Assembly (NCBI RefSeq): GCF_002754375.1
Contig: NZ_PEFF01000001.1
Coordinates: 1,550,001-1,614,000 of the forward strand
From: Variovorax sp. 54
GTDB taxonomy: Bacteria > Pseudomonadota > Gammaproteobacteria > Burkholderiales > Burkholderiaceae_C
Direction of reading: 5' to 3'
DNA length: 64,000 nt
The notes beneath the pieces are model-generated. The model was given only the letters and a program-made list of their open reading frames with translations, was not told the origin of the DNA and made no database searches. Shown one piece after another: positions 1-10,249 of the stretch (position 1 is the first letter of the stretch; the number at the start of each line of letters is the position of its first letter). The position numbers and the translations under genes are program-made.

Positions 1-29
1 GGTATTCTAACCAACTGAACTACCACTCC
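1..29 (-). tRNA. tRNA-Asp, 5' half only (cut by window edge)
   Basis: The reverse complement begins GGAGTGGTAGTTCAGTTGG, the acceptor 5' strand plus D-arm of a bacterial tRNA-Asp. The anticodon lies outside the window, so the isotype rests on similarity of the 5' half. It is the last visible gene of a minus-strand tRNA run Ala-Glu-Asp. Confidence 0.75.
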
Positions 30-99
30 TGGTAGATCAACGTTCGCTCCTTGCGGAACCGAGTGTTGACAACTCGTGCCTGCTTCACCGAAGTGAAAC

Positions 100-175
100 T
101 GGCGACCCTACGGGGATTCGAACCCCGGTAGCCACCGTGAAAGGGTGGTGTCCTAGGCCTCTAGACGATAGGGTC
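100..175 (-). tRNA. tRNA-Glu (anticodon TTC)
   Basis: A 76-nt cloverleaf on the minus strand with 5' GACCCTA pairing with TAGGGTC at the 3' end, discriminator G and encoded CCA. The anticodon loop CTTTCAC gives anticodon TTC, and the T-arm holds GGTTCGAATCC. It sits between tRNA-Ala and tRNA-Asp in the same orientation, so the three are probably one transcript. Confidence 0.96.
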
Positions 176-226
176 AAAACCTTGGACGTGCTGCGATCAG
201 CATCTCTAACCTTCTCGACACTTTGA

Positions 227-302
<76 letters not shown>

Positions 303-322
303 GTGTGGGTGTCGAGCCTCGA

Positions 323-353
323 ATTATAGCCCGATTTTTCAGGCCTTTTTCAA
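323..353 (-). promoter_or_regulatory. Probable promoter of the Ala-Glu-Asp tRNA run
   Basis: Read on the minus strand there is a perfect -10 hexamer TATAAT (323-328) and a TTGAAA -35-like hexamer (348-353) with a 19-base spacer. The -10 lies about 20 bases before the tRNA-Ala 5' end. The -35 overlaps the last codons of gltX, so this would be an internal promoter at the end of that gene. Confidence 0.55.
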
Positions 354-1727
354 TCGCTCGATAACTTTTTCGCGGGAAAAAATTTCGAGGACTGAATCGA
401 GGGACGGTGTCTGCGATGTTCCCATCACAAGCACTCGTACTGGCATCGCTAACACGGGCATTTTCAGCGCGTGTGTCGCGAGGACTTCCTTGATCATAAC
501 TGCGATTTCGGCCCTCTCCCAGGCGACCGTCATCAATTTTTCAACGAGTGTTGCGATCGCAGGCTTCACTGCATCGGTGATGTGCTGCGCGCGGTCTGCA
601 TCGGTCACTTCGATGTCTGCATAAAACGCCGCAGCCCAACCAGCGAGCGCCACAGTCGTATCGCAACGGTCTTTGAACAGCGCGCAGATTGCAGGCAAAC
701 GCGCGTCGACAACGATGCCTCGCTTTTGCAACTGCGCTGCAACAAGCGGTGCGAGCTCGTCGCCGCTCCTGGCCTTGATGTACTGCGCATTCACCCACGC
801 GAGCTTGGCTGCGTCCCACTGTGCGGGGCTCTTCGAGAGGTGCGTGCCGTCGAACCAGCTCACCATCTGCTCGCGCGTGAACAACTCGTCATCGCCGTGG
901 CTCCAGCCGAGGCGCGCGAGGTAATTCAGCATCGCTTCGGGCAGGTAGCCGTTCTCTTCATAGGCGGTGACGCTCACGGCGCCGCGGCGCTTCGAGAGCT
1001 TCTGTCCGTCGTCGCCGAGGATCACGGGCACGTGGCCGAACTGCGGCAGCGGTGCGCCGAGCGCGCGGAAGATGTTGATCTGCCACGGCGTGTTGTTGAT
1101 GTGTTCGTCGCCGCGGAACACGTGCGTGATGTTCATGTCCCAGTCGTCGACCACCACCGCGAAGTTGTAGGTGGGCACACCATCAGGACGCAGGATGATG
1201 AGGTCGTCGATCTCGCGGTTGTTGATGGTGATCTCGCCCTTGACGAGGTCGTTCCACGTCACGTCGCCTTCGGGCGGATTGCAGAAGCGCACCACGGGTG
1301 GCACACCTTCCGGCACGGGCGGCAGCACCTTGCCGGGCTCCGGACGCCAACGGCGGTCGTACAGCGTTTTTTCGTTGCGAGCACGTTGCGCTTCGCGCAT
1401 CTCGTCGAGCTCGGCCGGCGTGCAGTAGCAGTGGTAGGCCGTGCCGGCCGCGAGCATCTGCGCGATGACTTCGCGGTAACGCTCGAGACGCTGCATCTGG
1501 TAGATCGGGCCTTCGTCGTAGTCAAGGCCGAGCCAGTGCATCGACGCGAGGATCTGGTCGGTCGAGTCCTGCGTGGAACGGGCCACGTCGGTGTCCTCGA
1601 TGCGCAGCACGAACTCGCCGCCGTGGTGCCGCGCATAGGCCCACGAATAGAGTGCGGTGCGCGCCGTGCCCAGGTGAAGAAAGCCGGTGGGAGACGGTGC
1701 GATGCGGGTGCGAACTTTGCCGGTCAT
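339..1727 (-). CDS. gltX: Glutamyl-tRNA synthetase
   Basis: A class I aminoacyl-tRNA synthetase that charges tRNA-Glu with glutamate in the cytoplasm. The 462-residue protein opens with the ATP-binding HIGH-type signature [10 protein letters not shown] (residues 11-20). It has the second signature GQKLSKRRG near residue 245, followed by an anticodon-binding C-terminal half. Length is normal for the family. The start [15 protein letters not shown] keeps the usual few residues before the first motif. It lies immediately upstream of tRNA-Ala and tRNA-Glu on the same strand, so the enzyme and one of its substrates may share a transcript. Confidence 0.97.
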   Translation of the reverse strand: MTGKVRTRIAPSPTGFLHLGTARTALYSWAYARHHGGEFVLRIEDTDVARSTQDSTDQILASMHWLGLDYDEGPIYQMQRLERYREVIAQMLAAGTAYHCYCTPAELDEMREAQRARNEKTLYDRRWRPEPGKVLPPVPEGVPPVVRFCNPPEGDVTWNDLVKGEITINNREIDDLIILRPDGVPTYNFAVVVDDWDMNITHVFRGDEHINNTPWQINIFRALGAPLPQFGHVPVILGDDGQKLSKRRGAVSVTAYEENGYLPEAMLNYLARLGWSHGDDELFTREQMVSWFDGTHLSKSPAQWDAAKLAWVNAQYIKARSGDELAPLVAAQLQKRGIVVDARLPAICALFKDRCDTTVALAGWAAAFYADIEVTDADRAQHITDAVKPAIATLVEKLMTVAWERAEIAVMIKEVLATHALKMPVLAMPVRVLVMGTSQTPSLDSVLEIFSREKVIERLKKA

Positions 1728-1738
1728 GAAATGAAAAA

Positions 1739-2962
1739 TCAGGAAGTCAGGGTGCTCAGCCCGCGCGAAATGTCGGCCGTGATGTCGTCGATGTATTCGA
1801 GGCCGACCGCAAGGCGAATCAGCCCCTGGCTGATGCCGGCGGCCTGGCGCTGCACTTCGGTGAGGCGTCCATGCGAGGTCGTGCCGGGGTGCGTGATGAT
1901 GGTCTTGGTGTCGCCCAGGTTGGTGGCGATGCTCACGACGCGCGTGCTGTTGATCACGTGGAAGGCGTTGGCGCGCGCAGCGTCGGGCGTGTCGCCGACC
2001 ACGTCGAACGACACCACCGCTCCGCCCAACCCCGATTGCTGGCGCATCGCGAGCGCGTGCTGCCCATGCGAGGCAAGACCGGGGTAGTACACGCGCGCAA
2101 TGCCGGGCTGCTGCTCAAGCCACTGCGCCACGGCCAGCGCATTCGCGCACTGCGCCTTCATGCGAATGCCCAGCGTTTCCATGCCCTTGAGCACGACCCA
2201 TGCATTGAACGGCGACAGCGCCATGCCGGCGGTGCGCACCACGGGACCGAAGACGTCGACGATGAGCTTCGACGGCCCGCAGATCGCGCCGGCCATCACA
2301 CGGCCCTGGCCGTCGAGGTACTTGGTGCCCGAATGGATGATCAGATCGGCACCCAGTTCAGCCGGACGCTGCAGGATCGGCGTACAGAAGCAGTTGTCGA
2401 CCGCGAGCAGCGCACCAGCGCCATGGGCCAGGTCGGCCAACGCGCGGATGTCGCAGACATCGGTGAGCGGATTGGTCGGCGTCTCTGCAAACAGCAGCTT
2501 GGTGTTGGGCTTGATCGCCGCGCGCCATTCGGCCACGTCGGTCTGCGAGACGAAGGTGGTCTCGACACCGAACTTGGCGAACTCCTTGCCGAACAGGTTC
2601 AGCGTGGAGCCGAACACCGAGCGCGAGCAGATCACGTGGTCACCGGCCTTGAGCAGGCCCATGCACATCATGAGGATCGCGCCCATGCCGGTCGAGGCGC
2701 CGATGGCGGCCTCGGTGCCCTCGAGCGCGGCCAGGCGCTGCTCGAAGCTGGCGACCGTCGGGTTCGACGTGCGCGAGTAGGTGAAGCCGGCCTCGGTGCC
2801 GGCGAAGCGGCGGGCCGAGGTTTCGGCGTCGGGCTGCACGAAGCCGCTCGTGAGGAACAGGGCCTCCGAGTGCTCGCCGTGCTGGCTGGGTGCCAGGCCG
2901 GTGCGCAGCGCGAGGGTGTCGCGGTGCAGGCCGGGCGGCAGGGTGCGTTCGTTGTCGCTCAC
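1739..2962 (-). CDS. metZ: O-succinylhomoserine sulfhydrylase
   Basis: A PLP-dependent Cys/Met metabolism enzyme expected to make homocysteine from O-succinylhomoserine and sulfide in direct-sulfhydrylation methionine synthesis. The 407-residue protein shows the fold-type I pattern: an AVDNCFCTP aspartate-containing strand, then [11 protein letters not shown] around residue 210 with the Lys that forms the PLP Schiff base. The TGMGAI motif binds the cofactor phosphate. Cystathionine gamma-synthase is a close relative, but the GQGRVMAG segment and the location after purF favour MetZ. It is the last gene of the folC-to-metZ operon, 21 bases after purF. Confidence 0.93.
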   Translation of the reverse strand: MSDNERTLPPGLHRDTLALRTGLAPSQHGEHSEALFLTSGFVQPDAETSARRFAGTEAGFTYSRTSNPTVASFEQRLAALEGTEAAIGASTGMGAILMMCMGLLKAGDHVICSRSVFGSTLNLFGKEFAKFGVETTFVSQTDVAEWRAAIKPNTKLLFAETPTNPLTDVCDIRALADLAHGAGALLAVDNCFCTPILQRPAELGADLIIHSGTKYLDGQGRVMAGAICGPSKLIVDVFGPVVRTAGMALSPFNAWVVLKGMETLGIRMKAQCANALAVAQWLEQQPGIARVYYPGLASHGQHALAMRQQSGLGGAVVSFDVVGDTPDAARANAFHVINSTRVVSIATNLGDTKTIITHPGTTSHGRLTEVQRQAAGISQGLIRLAVGLEYIDDITADISRGLSTLTS

Positions 2963-2983
2963 GTCGGCCCTCTCTTCTTTCTC

Positions 2984-4489
2984 TTACTCGCTGGGGTTCG
3001 GCAGGGCGAGGCGCGAAGCGTCTTCTTCGTTTTCCTCGATGCGCGGACGGTTGCCGTTCATGCGCGAGATGGCTTCGGTGTCGATGTCACCGGTCACGTA
3101 CACGCCGTCGAAGCACGAGGCATCGAAACCGGCGAGCTTCGGGTTGAGCGAGCCGATGGCGCGCTTCATGGCGTCGACGTCCTGGTAGATCAGCGCATCG
3201 CAGCCGATGAGTTCGCGGATTTCCTCGACGGTGCGGTCGTGCGCCACGAGTTCGTCCTTGGTCGGCATGTCGATGCCGTAGACGTTGGGGTAGCGCACCG
3301 GCGGCGCGGCGCTGGCCAGGTAGACCTTGCGCGCGCCGGCGTCGCGCGCCATCTGCACGATCTCGCGGCTGGTGGTGCCGCGCACGATCGAGTCGTCGAC
3401 CAGCAGCACGTTGCGGCCCTTGAATTCGCTGGCGATCACGTTGAGCTTCTGGCGCACCGACTTCTTGCGAACGCCCTGCCCCGGCATGATGAACGTGCGG
3501 CCGACGTAGCGGTTCTTCACGAAGCCTTCGCGGTACGGAATGCCCAAGAGGTGCGCGAGTTGCGTGGCGCTCGGGCGGCTCGATTCGGGAATCGGAATGA
3601 TCACGTCGATCTGGTTCGGCGGCACGGTCGAGACCACGCGCTTGGCCAGCGTTTCGCCGAGGTTCAGGCGCGCCTGGTAGACCGAGATGCCGTCGAGCAC
3701 CGAGTCGGGACGTGCGAGGTACACGAACTCGAAGATGCACGGGTTGAGCGACGCGCCCTCGGCGCACTGCATCGAGTGCACATTGCCTTCGAGGTCGATG
3801 AACACGGCTTCGCCCGGCTCGATGTTGCGTTCGAACACATGGCCCGAGCCTTCGAGCGCGACCGATTCGCTGGCCACCATGACGGTGCCGTCCTTCGCAT
3901 TGCGGCCCATGCACAGCGGGCGGATGCCGTAGGGGTCGCGGAAGGCCAGCAGGCCGTGGCCGGCGATCAGCGAAACCACGGCGTACGAACCGCGCAGGCG
4001 CTTGTAGACGTTCTTGACGGCAGCGAACACCTCGGCCGGGTGCAACGGCACGCCGCGCGAGGAACGCTCGATCTCGTGGGCCAGCACGTTGAGCAGCACT
4101 TCGGAGTCGCTCTCGGTGTTGGTGTGGCGGTGGTCGGTGGAGAACAGCTCCGCACGCAGGGCGTGCGCGTTGGTCAGGTTGCCGTTGTGCACGAGCACGA
4201 TGCCGAAGGGCGCGTTCACGTAGAAGGGCTGCGCCTCTTCTTCGCTGTAGGCGTTGCCGGCGGTCGGGTAGCGCACCTGGCCCAGGCCCACGTTGCCCGG
4301 CAGCGCGCGCATGTTGCGGGTGCGGAACACGTCGCGCACCATGCCCTTGGCCTTGTGCATGAAGAACTTGCGTTCCAGCAAGGTCACGATGCCGGCCGCG
4401 TCCTGGCCACGGTGCTGCAGCAGCAGCAGCGCGTCATAGAGCAGCTGGTTGACGGGTGCGTTGCTGACAACGCCGACGATTCCACACAT
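2984..4489 (-). CDS. purF: Amidophosphoribosyltransferase
   Basis: The first committed step of purine synthesis, making phosphoribosylamine from PRPP and glutamine. The 501-residue protein starts MCGIVGVV, so Cys2 becomes the N-terminal nucleophile of the glutaminase domain after Met removal. The C-terminal half has the PRPP-binding loop VLLVDDSIVRGTTS around residue 365. The tail NEEDASRLALPNPSE is short and charged, as in beta-proteobacterial homologues. It follows cvpA by 12 bases, a pairing also known in E. coli. Confidence 0.97.
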   Translation of the reverse strand: MCGIVGVVSNAPVNQLLYDALLLLQHRGQDAAGIVTLLERKFFMHKAKGMVRDVFRTRNMRALPGNVGLGQVRYPTAGNAYSEEEAQPFYVNAPFGIVLVHNGNLTNAHALRAELFSTDHRHTNTESDSEVLLNVLAHEIERSSRGVPLHPAEVFAAVKNVYKRLRGSYAVVSLIAGHGLLAFRDPYGIRPLCMGRNAKDGTVMVASESVALEGSGHVFERNIEPGEAVFIDLEGNVHSMQCAEGASLNPCIFEFVYLARPDSVLDGISVYQARLNLGETLAKRVVSTVPPNQIDVIIPIPESSRPSATQLAHLLGIPYREGFVKNRYVGRTFIMPGQGVRKKSVRQKLNVIASEFKGRNVLLVDDSIVRGTTSREIVQMARDAGARKVYLASAAPPVRYPNVYGIDMPTKDELVAHDRTVEEIRELIGCDALIYQDVDAMKRAIGSLNPKLAGFDASCFDGVYVTGDIDTEAISRMNGNRPRIEENEEDASRLALPNPSE

Positions 4490-4501
4490 GAACGATTCCT
4501 C

Positions 4502-4987
4502 TCAGGGCAGGTAGCTTGCCAACTTTTCAGGCAGCGAGGGTTTGAGGCCCTGCAATGCCGCATCGAGAACAATGGCGCTGCGCGATTCGTGCCACCAGGC
4601 ACTGTCGCTCAACGCCAGCAAATGAACAACGACCGCCAGCACGAGCAGGGCCACTGCCCCCCGTGCCGCGCCGAACGCTGCTCCCAAAATCCGGTCCACC
4701 GGCCGCAGGCCGACCGCGGCGATCAGCTTGCGCGTGAGGGCTGCCGCCAGCCCCACGCCGAACGCCACTGCCACGAACACCAGCACAAAGGCCAGCGGGT
4801 AGCGCCAGGTGGCCTGTGGGTCGCCGAACGGCAGCCAGGCCGCCACGTCGGAGGCCACCCACTGGGCCACGATGAAGGCGGCCACCCAGCCGATCAGCGA
4901 AATCACTTCGAACACGAGGCCGCGCACCAGCCCGAACAGCATCGACAGCACGATGAGCGCGATGGCGATCCAGTCGAGCAGGGCCAC
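4502..4987 (-). CDS. cvpA: CvpA family membrane protein
   Basis: A 161-residue integral membrane protein of the CvpA (colicin V production) family. Hydrophobic segments at residues about 4-24, 27-45, 63-85 and 105-125 predict four transmembrane helices, with a soluble C-terminal tail. The start motif LLDWIAIALIVLSMLFGLVRG is typical. Its biochemical role is not established. In E. coli cvpA precedes purF, and the same neighbour is kept here. Confidence 0.93.
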   Translation of the reverse strand: MALLDWIAIALIVLSMLFGLVRGLVFEVISLIGWVAAFIVAQWVASDVAAWLPFGDPQATWRYPLAFVLVFVAVAFGVGLAAALTRKLIAAVGLRPVDRILGAAFGAARGAVALLVLAVVVHLLALSDSAWWHESRSAIVLDAALQGLKPSLPEKLASYLP

Positions 4988-5022
4988 GGCAATGAACTAC
5001 AGGCAGCGGGCGATGACGGTGC

Positions 5023-5889
5023 TTACAACGTGAGGATGGCCGCGGCCAAAGACAAGCCCTTGACCCGGTCCGCGGCCTTCTCGGCCTCGGCGCGCGAGGC
5101 GAACGGCCCGACACGCACACGCGTGCGCTCGCCGTCGGCCGTCTTGGCGACGTGCACATAGGTCTTAAGGCCGGCGCGCTCGAGCTTCTGGCGCACTTCG
5201 CGCGCCTTGTCGGCATCGGCGAAGGCGCCGACCTGCACGACGAAGTGGCCGTTGTCGTCGGCGGCCGGCTTGGGCGCGGCGGCGGGCGGCTTGCCCTCGA
5301 GCAGCGCGCGGGCGCGGGCGCCGTCGTCGGCGTTCGCAGCGGGCTTGGCGGGTTCCGGCTTCGGCTTGGCCTCGGGCTTCGGCTCAGGTTTTTTCGGCTC
5401 GGGCTTGGGTTCCGGTTTGGGCTCGGGCTTCGGCTCGGGTTTCGGTTCCGGCTTGGGTTCGGGCTTCTTCGGCTCGACGGCGGGCTTGGGGGCGGCGGGG
5501 ACGGTCGCGCCGGGCTCGATCACGGTGCCGTCGGCGGTCTCGGTGATCATGCCGCCGGCCGACGAGGCCGCGGCCACGCGGGAGCTGCCATCGGATGACG
5601 AGGAAGGTGCGCTGCTCGTCGCGGGTGCCGGCGTGGCGGGCACGGGCAGCGGCTTGGCCTTGTTGCGGTCAGGAATCTCGATCGGGATGTCGACCGGCAC
5701 GGGGCGCGGCTGGGTGTCGAACAGCAGCGGGAAGCCGATCACGCCGACCAGTACCAGCACCGCCGCGCCGAGCAGCCGGTGTCGCGCACGTCGGCGCATG
5801 GTTTCGACACTTTCCGCCGGCACCGCCGCGGGGGCGCTGCGTCCTTCGTTGCCTTGTGGGCCGCGCGCGCGGAACTTGAAAAACGCCAT
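5023..5889 (-). CDS. SPOR-domain cell-envelope protein (DedD-like)
   Basis: A bitopic inner-membrane protein expected to bind denuded peptidoglycan at the division septum. The 288 residues comprise a short cytoplasmic N-terminus, one transmembrane helix (about 39-57), a long Pro/Lys/Glu linker and a C-terminal SPOR domain (about 214-288) beginning HFVVQVGAFADADKA. The linker holds an uninterrupted KPEP repeat (139-182), a rigid spacer across the periplasm similar to TonB. It sits between folC and cvpA as dedD does in related bacteria. Confidence 0.92.
   Translation of the reverse strand: MAFFKFRARGPQGNEGRSAPAAVPAESVETMRRRARHRLLGAAVLVLVGVIGFPLLFDTQPRPVPVDIPIEIPDRNKAKPLPVPATPAPATSSAPSSSSDGSSRVAAASSAGGMITETADGTVIEPGATVPAAPKPAVEPKKPEPKPEPKPEPKPEPKPEPKPEPKKPEPKPEAKPKPEPAKPAANADDGARARALLEGKPPAAAPKPAADDNGHFVVQVGAFADADKAREVRQKLERAGLKTYVHVAKTADGERTRVRVGPFASRAEAEKAADRVKGLSLAAAILTL
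5344..5475 (-). repeat. In-frame KPEP coding repeat
   Basis: A run of about ten copies of a degenerate 6- or 12-base unit encoding Lys-Pro-Glu-Pro within the SPOR protein linker. Synonymous third-base changes vary between copies, so the repeat is kept at protein level and is not a fresh slippage tract. Confidence 0.85.
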
Positions 5890-5961
5890 GAAGTTCGATC
5901 CCTGGAGGAGTGCAGCGAGGTGGTGCCCGATGGTGCCGGATGGGTGTGGACAGCCCGACGA

Positions 5962-7269
5962 TCAGCCGCCTGGCAGCAGGTGTTTGGCTTGCAGCCGGGG
6001 GGTGCCGTTTTCGAGGACGCCACCCACGGTGAAGAACGATCCGAAGACCACGATTCTATCAGTGGCACCTGCCTGCTCGATGGCCGCGCGCAGGGCGTCC
6101 ATCGGGCTTGCGTGCACGCTGCCCGAGGCGTCGGCGCGCGTGTTCTGGGCCTGCCACGCGGCCAGCAGATCGGCCGCCTTGGCGGCCCGCGGCGTGGGCA
6201 GGTCGGTGAAGTACCAGCGGTCGATCAGCGGCCCGATGCGCGCGAGGATGGGCGCGAGGTCCTTGTCGGCCATGACGCCGAACACGCCGTGCGTGGTGGG
6301 CGAAAAACCCATGGCGTCGAGGTTCTCGGCCAGCGCCGCGACGGCGTGCGCGTTGTGCGCCACGTCGAGCACCAGCGTGGGCTCGCCGGGCACGATCTGG
6401 AAGCGGCCCGGCAGCTCGACCATGGCGAGCCCGTTGCGCACCGCCTGCGCCGTGATCGGCAGCTGGGGCCGCAGCGCTTCGAGCGCCGCGAGCACGCCCG
6501 CCGCATTGATCAACTGGTTGGCGCCGCGCAGCGCCGGATAGGCCAGCCCGCTGTAGCGCCGTCCGCGGCCCGACCAGCCCCACTGCTGCTTGTCGCCCGA
6601 GACGTTGAAGTCGTGCCCGAAGCGCCACAGGTCGGCGCCGATGGCGTTCGCGTGGTCGATCACGCTTTGCGGCGGCATCGGGTCGCTCACGATGGCCGGC
6701 TTGCCGGCGCGCAGGATGCCGGCCTTCTCGAAGCCGATGCTTTCGCGGTCGGGGCCGAGGTACTCCATGTGATCGAGGTCGATGCTGGTGATGACCGCGC
6801 AGTCGGCGTCGATGATGTTCACCGCGTCGAGGCGGCCGCCAAGGCCGACCTCGAGGATCGCCACGTCGGGCTTCTCCTGGATCATGCAATGCAGGATGCC
6901 GAGCGTGGTGAACTCGAAGTAGGTCAGGGCCATGTCGCCACGGGCCTTCTCCACCACGTCGAAGCTTGCTATCAGTTTGGAAGCATCGACTGCTTCGCCC
7001 TTGAGCCGCAGCCGCTCTTCGAAGCGCACCAGGTGCGGCGACGTGAACACGGCGGTGCGGTAGCCGGCGTGCGTGAGGATCGACTCGAGCATGGCGCAGG
7101 TCGAGCCCTTGCCATTGGTGCCCGCCACCGTGATGACGGGGCAGTCGAAACGCAGGCCCAGACGCTGCGCCATTTCTTTGGCGCGATCGAGCCCGAGCTC
7201 GATCTTGTCGGGATGAAGGTGCTCGGCGCGCGCGAGCCAGTCGTTCAGGGTTTCCATGGAGGCCGGCAT
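5962..7269 (-). CDS. folC: Bifunctional dihydrofolate synthase / folylpolyglutamate synthase
   Basis: A cytoplasmic Mur-ligase-type enzyme that adds glutamate to dihydropteroate and then polyglutamylates folate. The 435 residues carry the ATP-binding loop VAGTNGKGST (about 48-57), the GLGGRLDAVN segment and the C-terminal DVAHNAHA motif of this family. A second Met four codons in (METLNDWL) is an equally possible start. It is the first gene of the minus-strand operon folC-SPOR-cvpA-purF-metZ and is divergent from the ArsC-like gene 36 bases away. Confidence 0.95.
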   Translation of the reverse strand: MPASMETLNDWLARAEHLHPDKIELGLDRAKEMAQRLGLRFDCPVITVAGTNGKGSTCAMLESILTHAGYRTAVFTSPHLVRFEERLRLKGEAVDASKLIASFDVVEKARGDMALTYFEFTTLGILHCMIQEKPDVAILEVGLGGRLDAVNIIDADCAVITSIDLDHMEYLGPDRESIGFEKAGILRAGKPAIVSDPMPPQSVIDHANAIGADLWRFGHDFNVSGDKQQWGWSGRGRRYSGLAYPALRGANQLINAAGVLAALEALRPQLPITAQAVRNGLAMVELPGRFQIVPGEPTLVLDVAHNAHAVAALAENLDAMGFSPTTHGVFGVMADKDLAPILARIGPLIDRWYFTDLPTPRAAKAADLLAAWQAQNTRADASGSVHASPMDALRAAIEQAGATDRIVVFGSFFTVGGVLENGTPRLQAKHLLPGG

Positions 7270-7305
7270 TGTCGCCGACCCGCCACTCGCGGCATCATGG
7301 CGGCC

Positions 7306-7659
7306 ATGACAACCCTATACGGCATCCCGAACTGCGACACCGTCAAGCGCGCCCGCGCCTGGCTCGACGACCATGGCGTGGCCTACGCCTTCCACGATTT
7401 CAAGAAACAGGGCGTGCCCGAAGCCGAACTCGACCGCTGGCTCAAGGCGCCCGGCTGGGAGGCGCTGGTGAACCGCAGGGGCACCACCTGGCGCAAGCTC
7501 GACGAGGCCACCCGCGACGCCGTGGTCGACGCCGCTTCGGCCCGCCCCGTGCTGCTGGCCAACCCGAGCCTGATCAAGCGGCCGGTGGTCGACTGGGGCC
7601 CGAAGACGGGCGTAACGACCGGTTTCGATGCCGATAGCTGGGCTGTGAACGCCGTGTAA
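7306..7659 (+). CDS. ArsC/Spx-family (YffB-like) protein
   Basis: A 117-residue thioredoxin-fold protein of the arsenate reductase/Spx superfamily. The N-terminus TLYGIPNCDTVKRARAWLDD has a single Cys in the PNCDTV loop, as in YffB-like proteins, rather than the CxxC of Spx. The C-terminal half has the RPVLLANPSLIKRPV segment conserved in the family. Arsenate reduction is not implied, because YffB-type members have other or unknown thiol roles. An alternative ATG at 7297 would add MAA. Confidence 0.88.
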   Translation: MTTLYGIPNCDTVKRARAWLDDHGVAYAFHDFKKQGVPEAELDRWLKAPGWEALVNRRGTTWRKLDEATRDAVVDAASARPVLLANPSLIKRPVVDWGPKTGVTTGFDADSWAVNAV

Positions 7660-7717
7660 ACCCCGGAACCCCGTCCCGCCGGCGGGCCTCCAACCCCGAT
7701 CTGCAGGAGAGAACACC

Positions 7718-8347
7718 ATGAACAGACACGTTTTTCGCATCCTCACGGGGCTGTCGGCGGCCGGCCTGCTGGCCACGGGCGCCAGCGTCGCGCAGGCCCA
7801 GCAAGTGGTCCAGGCCCGCGTGATTTCCGCCACGCCGATCCGCGAAACGACCGGCAGCGACGTCAACTACAACGTCACCTACGAATACCAGGGCCGCCAG
7901 TACACGACCCGCACCACCAGCCGGCCGGGCGCCACCCTTCCGATCCAGGCCAGCGCCTACGGCGTGACCACCGCGCCGGTCCAGCCCCAATCGCAGTTGC
8001 AGCCGTACCCGGTCGAGGCCAACAACGGCCCGCAGTACCAGGAGCAGTACCAGCAATACCCACAGGGGCAGTATCAACAGGGAGCCAACTCCCCGTGGGA
8101 CAGCGTCGTGCCGGAACCCGGCGTGGTGGTGTCCAACGCGCCGGCGCCGGTCTACGCGCAGCCGGCCCCGGTGTACGCCCCGCCCGTCTACGTGCAGCCC
8201 GCCTACCCCTACCCGTATGCGCAGCCCTACGTCTACCCGCCGGTCGGCATCTCGCTGAACCTGGGCTACTCGCGCGGCTGGGGCGGTGGCGGCTACTACC
8301 GTGGCTATCGCGGATGGGGCGGCTATCGCCACGGCTGGCGCTACTGA
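7718..8347 (+). CDS. Exported Pro/Gln/Tyr-rich protein of unknown function
   Basis: A 209-residue protein preceded by a good ribosome site (AGGAG, 8 bases). Residues 1-28 form a Sec signal peptide ending ASVAQAQ. The first mature part, QVVQARVISATPIRETTG, resembles the N-terminus of surface-antigen/glycine-zipper proteins, but no glycine zipper follows. The middle is Gln/Tyr rich, then comes a Pro/Ala/Tyr stretch, and the end is a Gly/Tyr/Trp/Arg-rich tail (GWGGGGYYRGYRGWGGYRH). It probably resides in the envelope. No function is recognised. Confidence 0.85.
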   Translation: MNRHVFRILTGLSAAGLLATGASVAQAQQVVQARVISATPIRETTGSDVNYNVTYEYQGRQYTTRTTSRPGATLPIQASAYGVTTAPVQPQSQLQPYPVEANNGPQYQEQYQQYPQGQYQQGANSPWDSVVPEPGVVVSNAPAPVYAQPAPVYAPPVYVQPAYPYPYAQPYVYPPVGISLNLGYSRGWGGGGYYRGYRGWGGYRHGWRY

Positions 8348-8473
8348 GTTCCCCCACGGCGGGCCGGCTCTGCCGAGCCCCTAAAATCGAGGGCTTCTCC
8401 AACCCCGGGGGTGCTGCTGCCGCGGCGCGTCCCTCGATCCGCCGAACGCGCAGGCGCCGGCGCCATCCATCCA

Positions 8474-8800
8474 ATGACGACGACTACCGACACCATCAAC
8501 AGCGCCGCAGTGGCCACCAAGGCCAATGTGTATTTCGACGGCAAGTGCGTGAGCCACAACCTCACGCTGGCGGACGGCACCAAGAAATCGGTCGGCGTGA
8601 TCCTGCCGTCCACCCTCACCTTCAACACCGGCGCGCCTGAAATCATGGAAGGCGCCGGCGGCAGCTGCGAATACCAGCTCGCAGGCACCAGCGAATGGAT
8701 CGCCTCGGGTCCCGGCCAGAAGTTCAGCATCCCCGGCAACTCCAGCTTCCAGATCCGCGTAAGCGGCGAGCCCTACAGCTACATCTGCCACTTCGGTTGA
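8474..8800 (+). CDS. ppnP: Pyrimidine/purine nucleoside phosphorylase
   Basis: A single-domain cupin of 108 residues in the YaiE/PpnP family, which phosphorolyses diverse nucleosides to bases and ribose 1-phosphate. Recognised by the core ANVYFDGKCVSHNLTLADG, the segment SVGVILPSTLTFNTG and the tail PYSYICHFG. The frame is open 21 codons further upstream. The ATG at 8474 fits family length and avoids an Arg-rich extension. It lies 15 bases before argG and may be cotranscribed. Confidence 0.9.
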   Translation: MTTTTDTINSAAVATKANVYFDGKCVSHNLTLADGTKKSVGVILPSTLTFNTGAPEIMEGAGGSCEYQLAGTSEWIASGPGQKFSIPGNSSFQIRVSGEPYSYICHFG

Positions 8801-10156
<1,356 letters not shown>

Positions 10157-10199
10157 TCGATCGATCCCCCGGCCTTTGCCACGCGCAAGGGCGACCATG

Positions 10200-10226
10200 A
10201 AAAACGGGCCCTCGCGGCCCGTTTTT
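10200..10226. terminator. Bidirectional intrinsic terminator
   Basis: Perfect 11-base arms (AAAAACGGGCC / GGCCCGTTTTT) around loop CTCGC, with A- and T-rich flanks on the two sides. It ends argG on the plus strand and the murB-linked gene on the minus strand. Confidence 0.9.
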
Positions 10227-10249
10227 CTTTGGAAGGTGCACCGGCAGCG

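Noticed and set aside
1871..5161. Very long plus-strand open frame opposite metZ, purF, cvpA and the SPOR gene
   Set aside because: It is the antisense shadow of GC-rich real genes. The product is His/Arg/Ala/Val-rich with no family motif, and the minus strand has clear enzymes.
5344..5475. Possible CRISPR-like or minisatellite repeat
   Set aside because: It is in frame within the SPOR protein, encodes KPEP and has no spacers.
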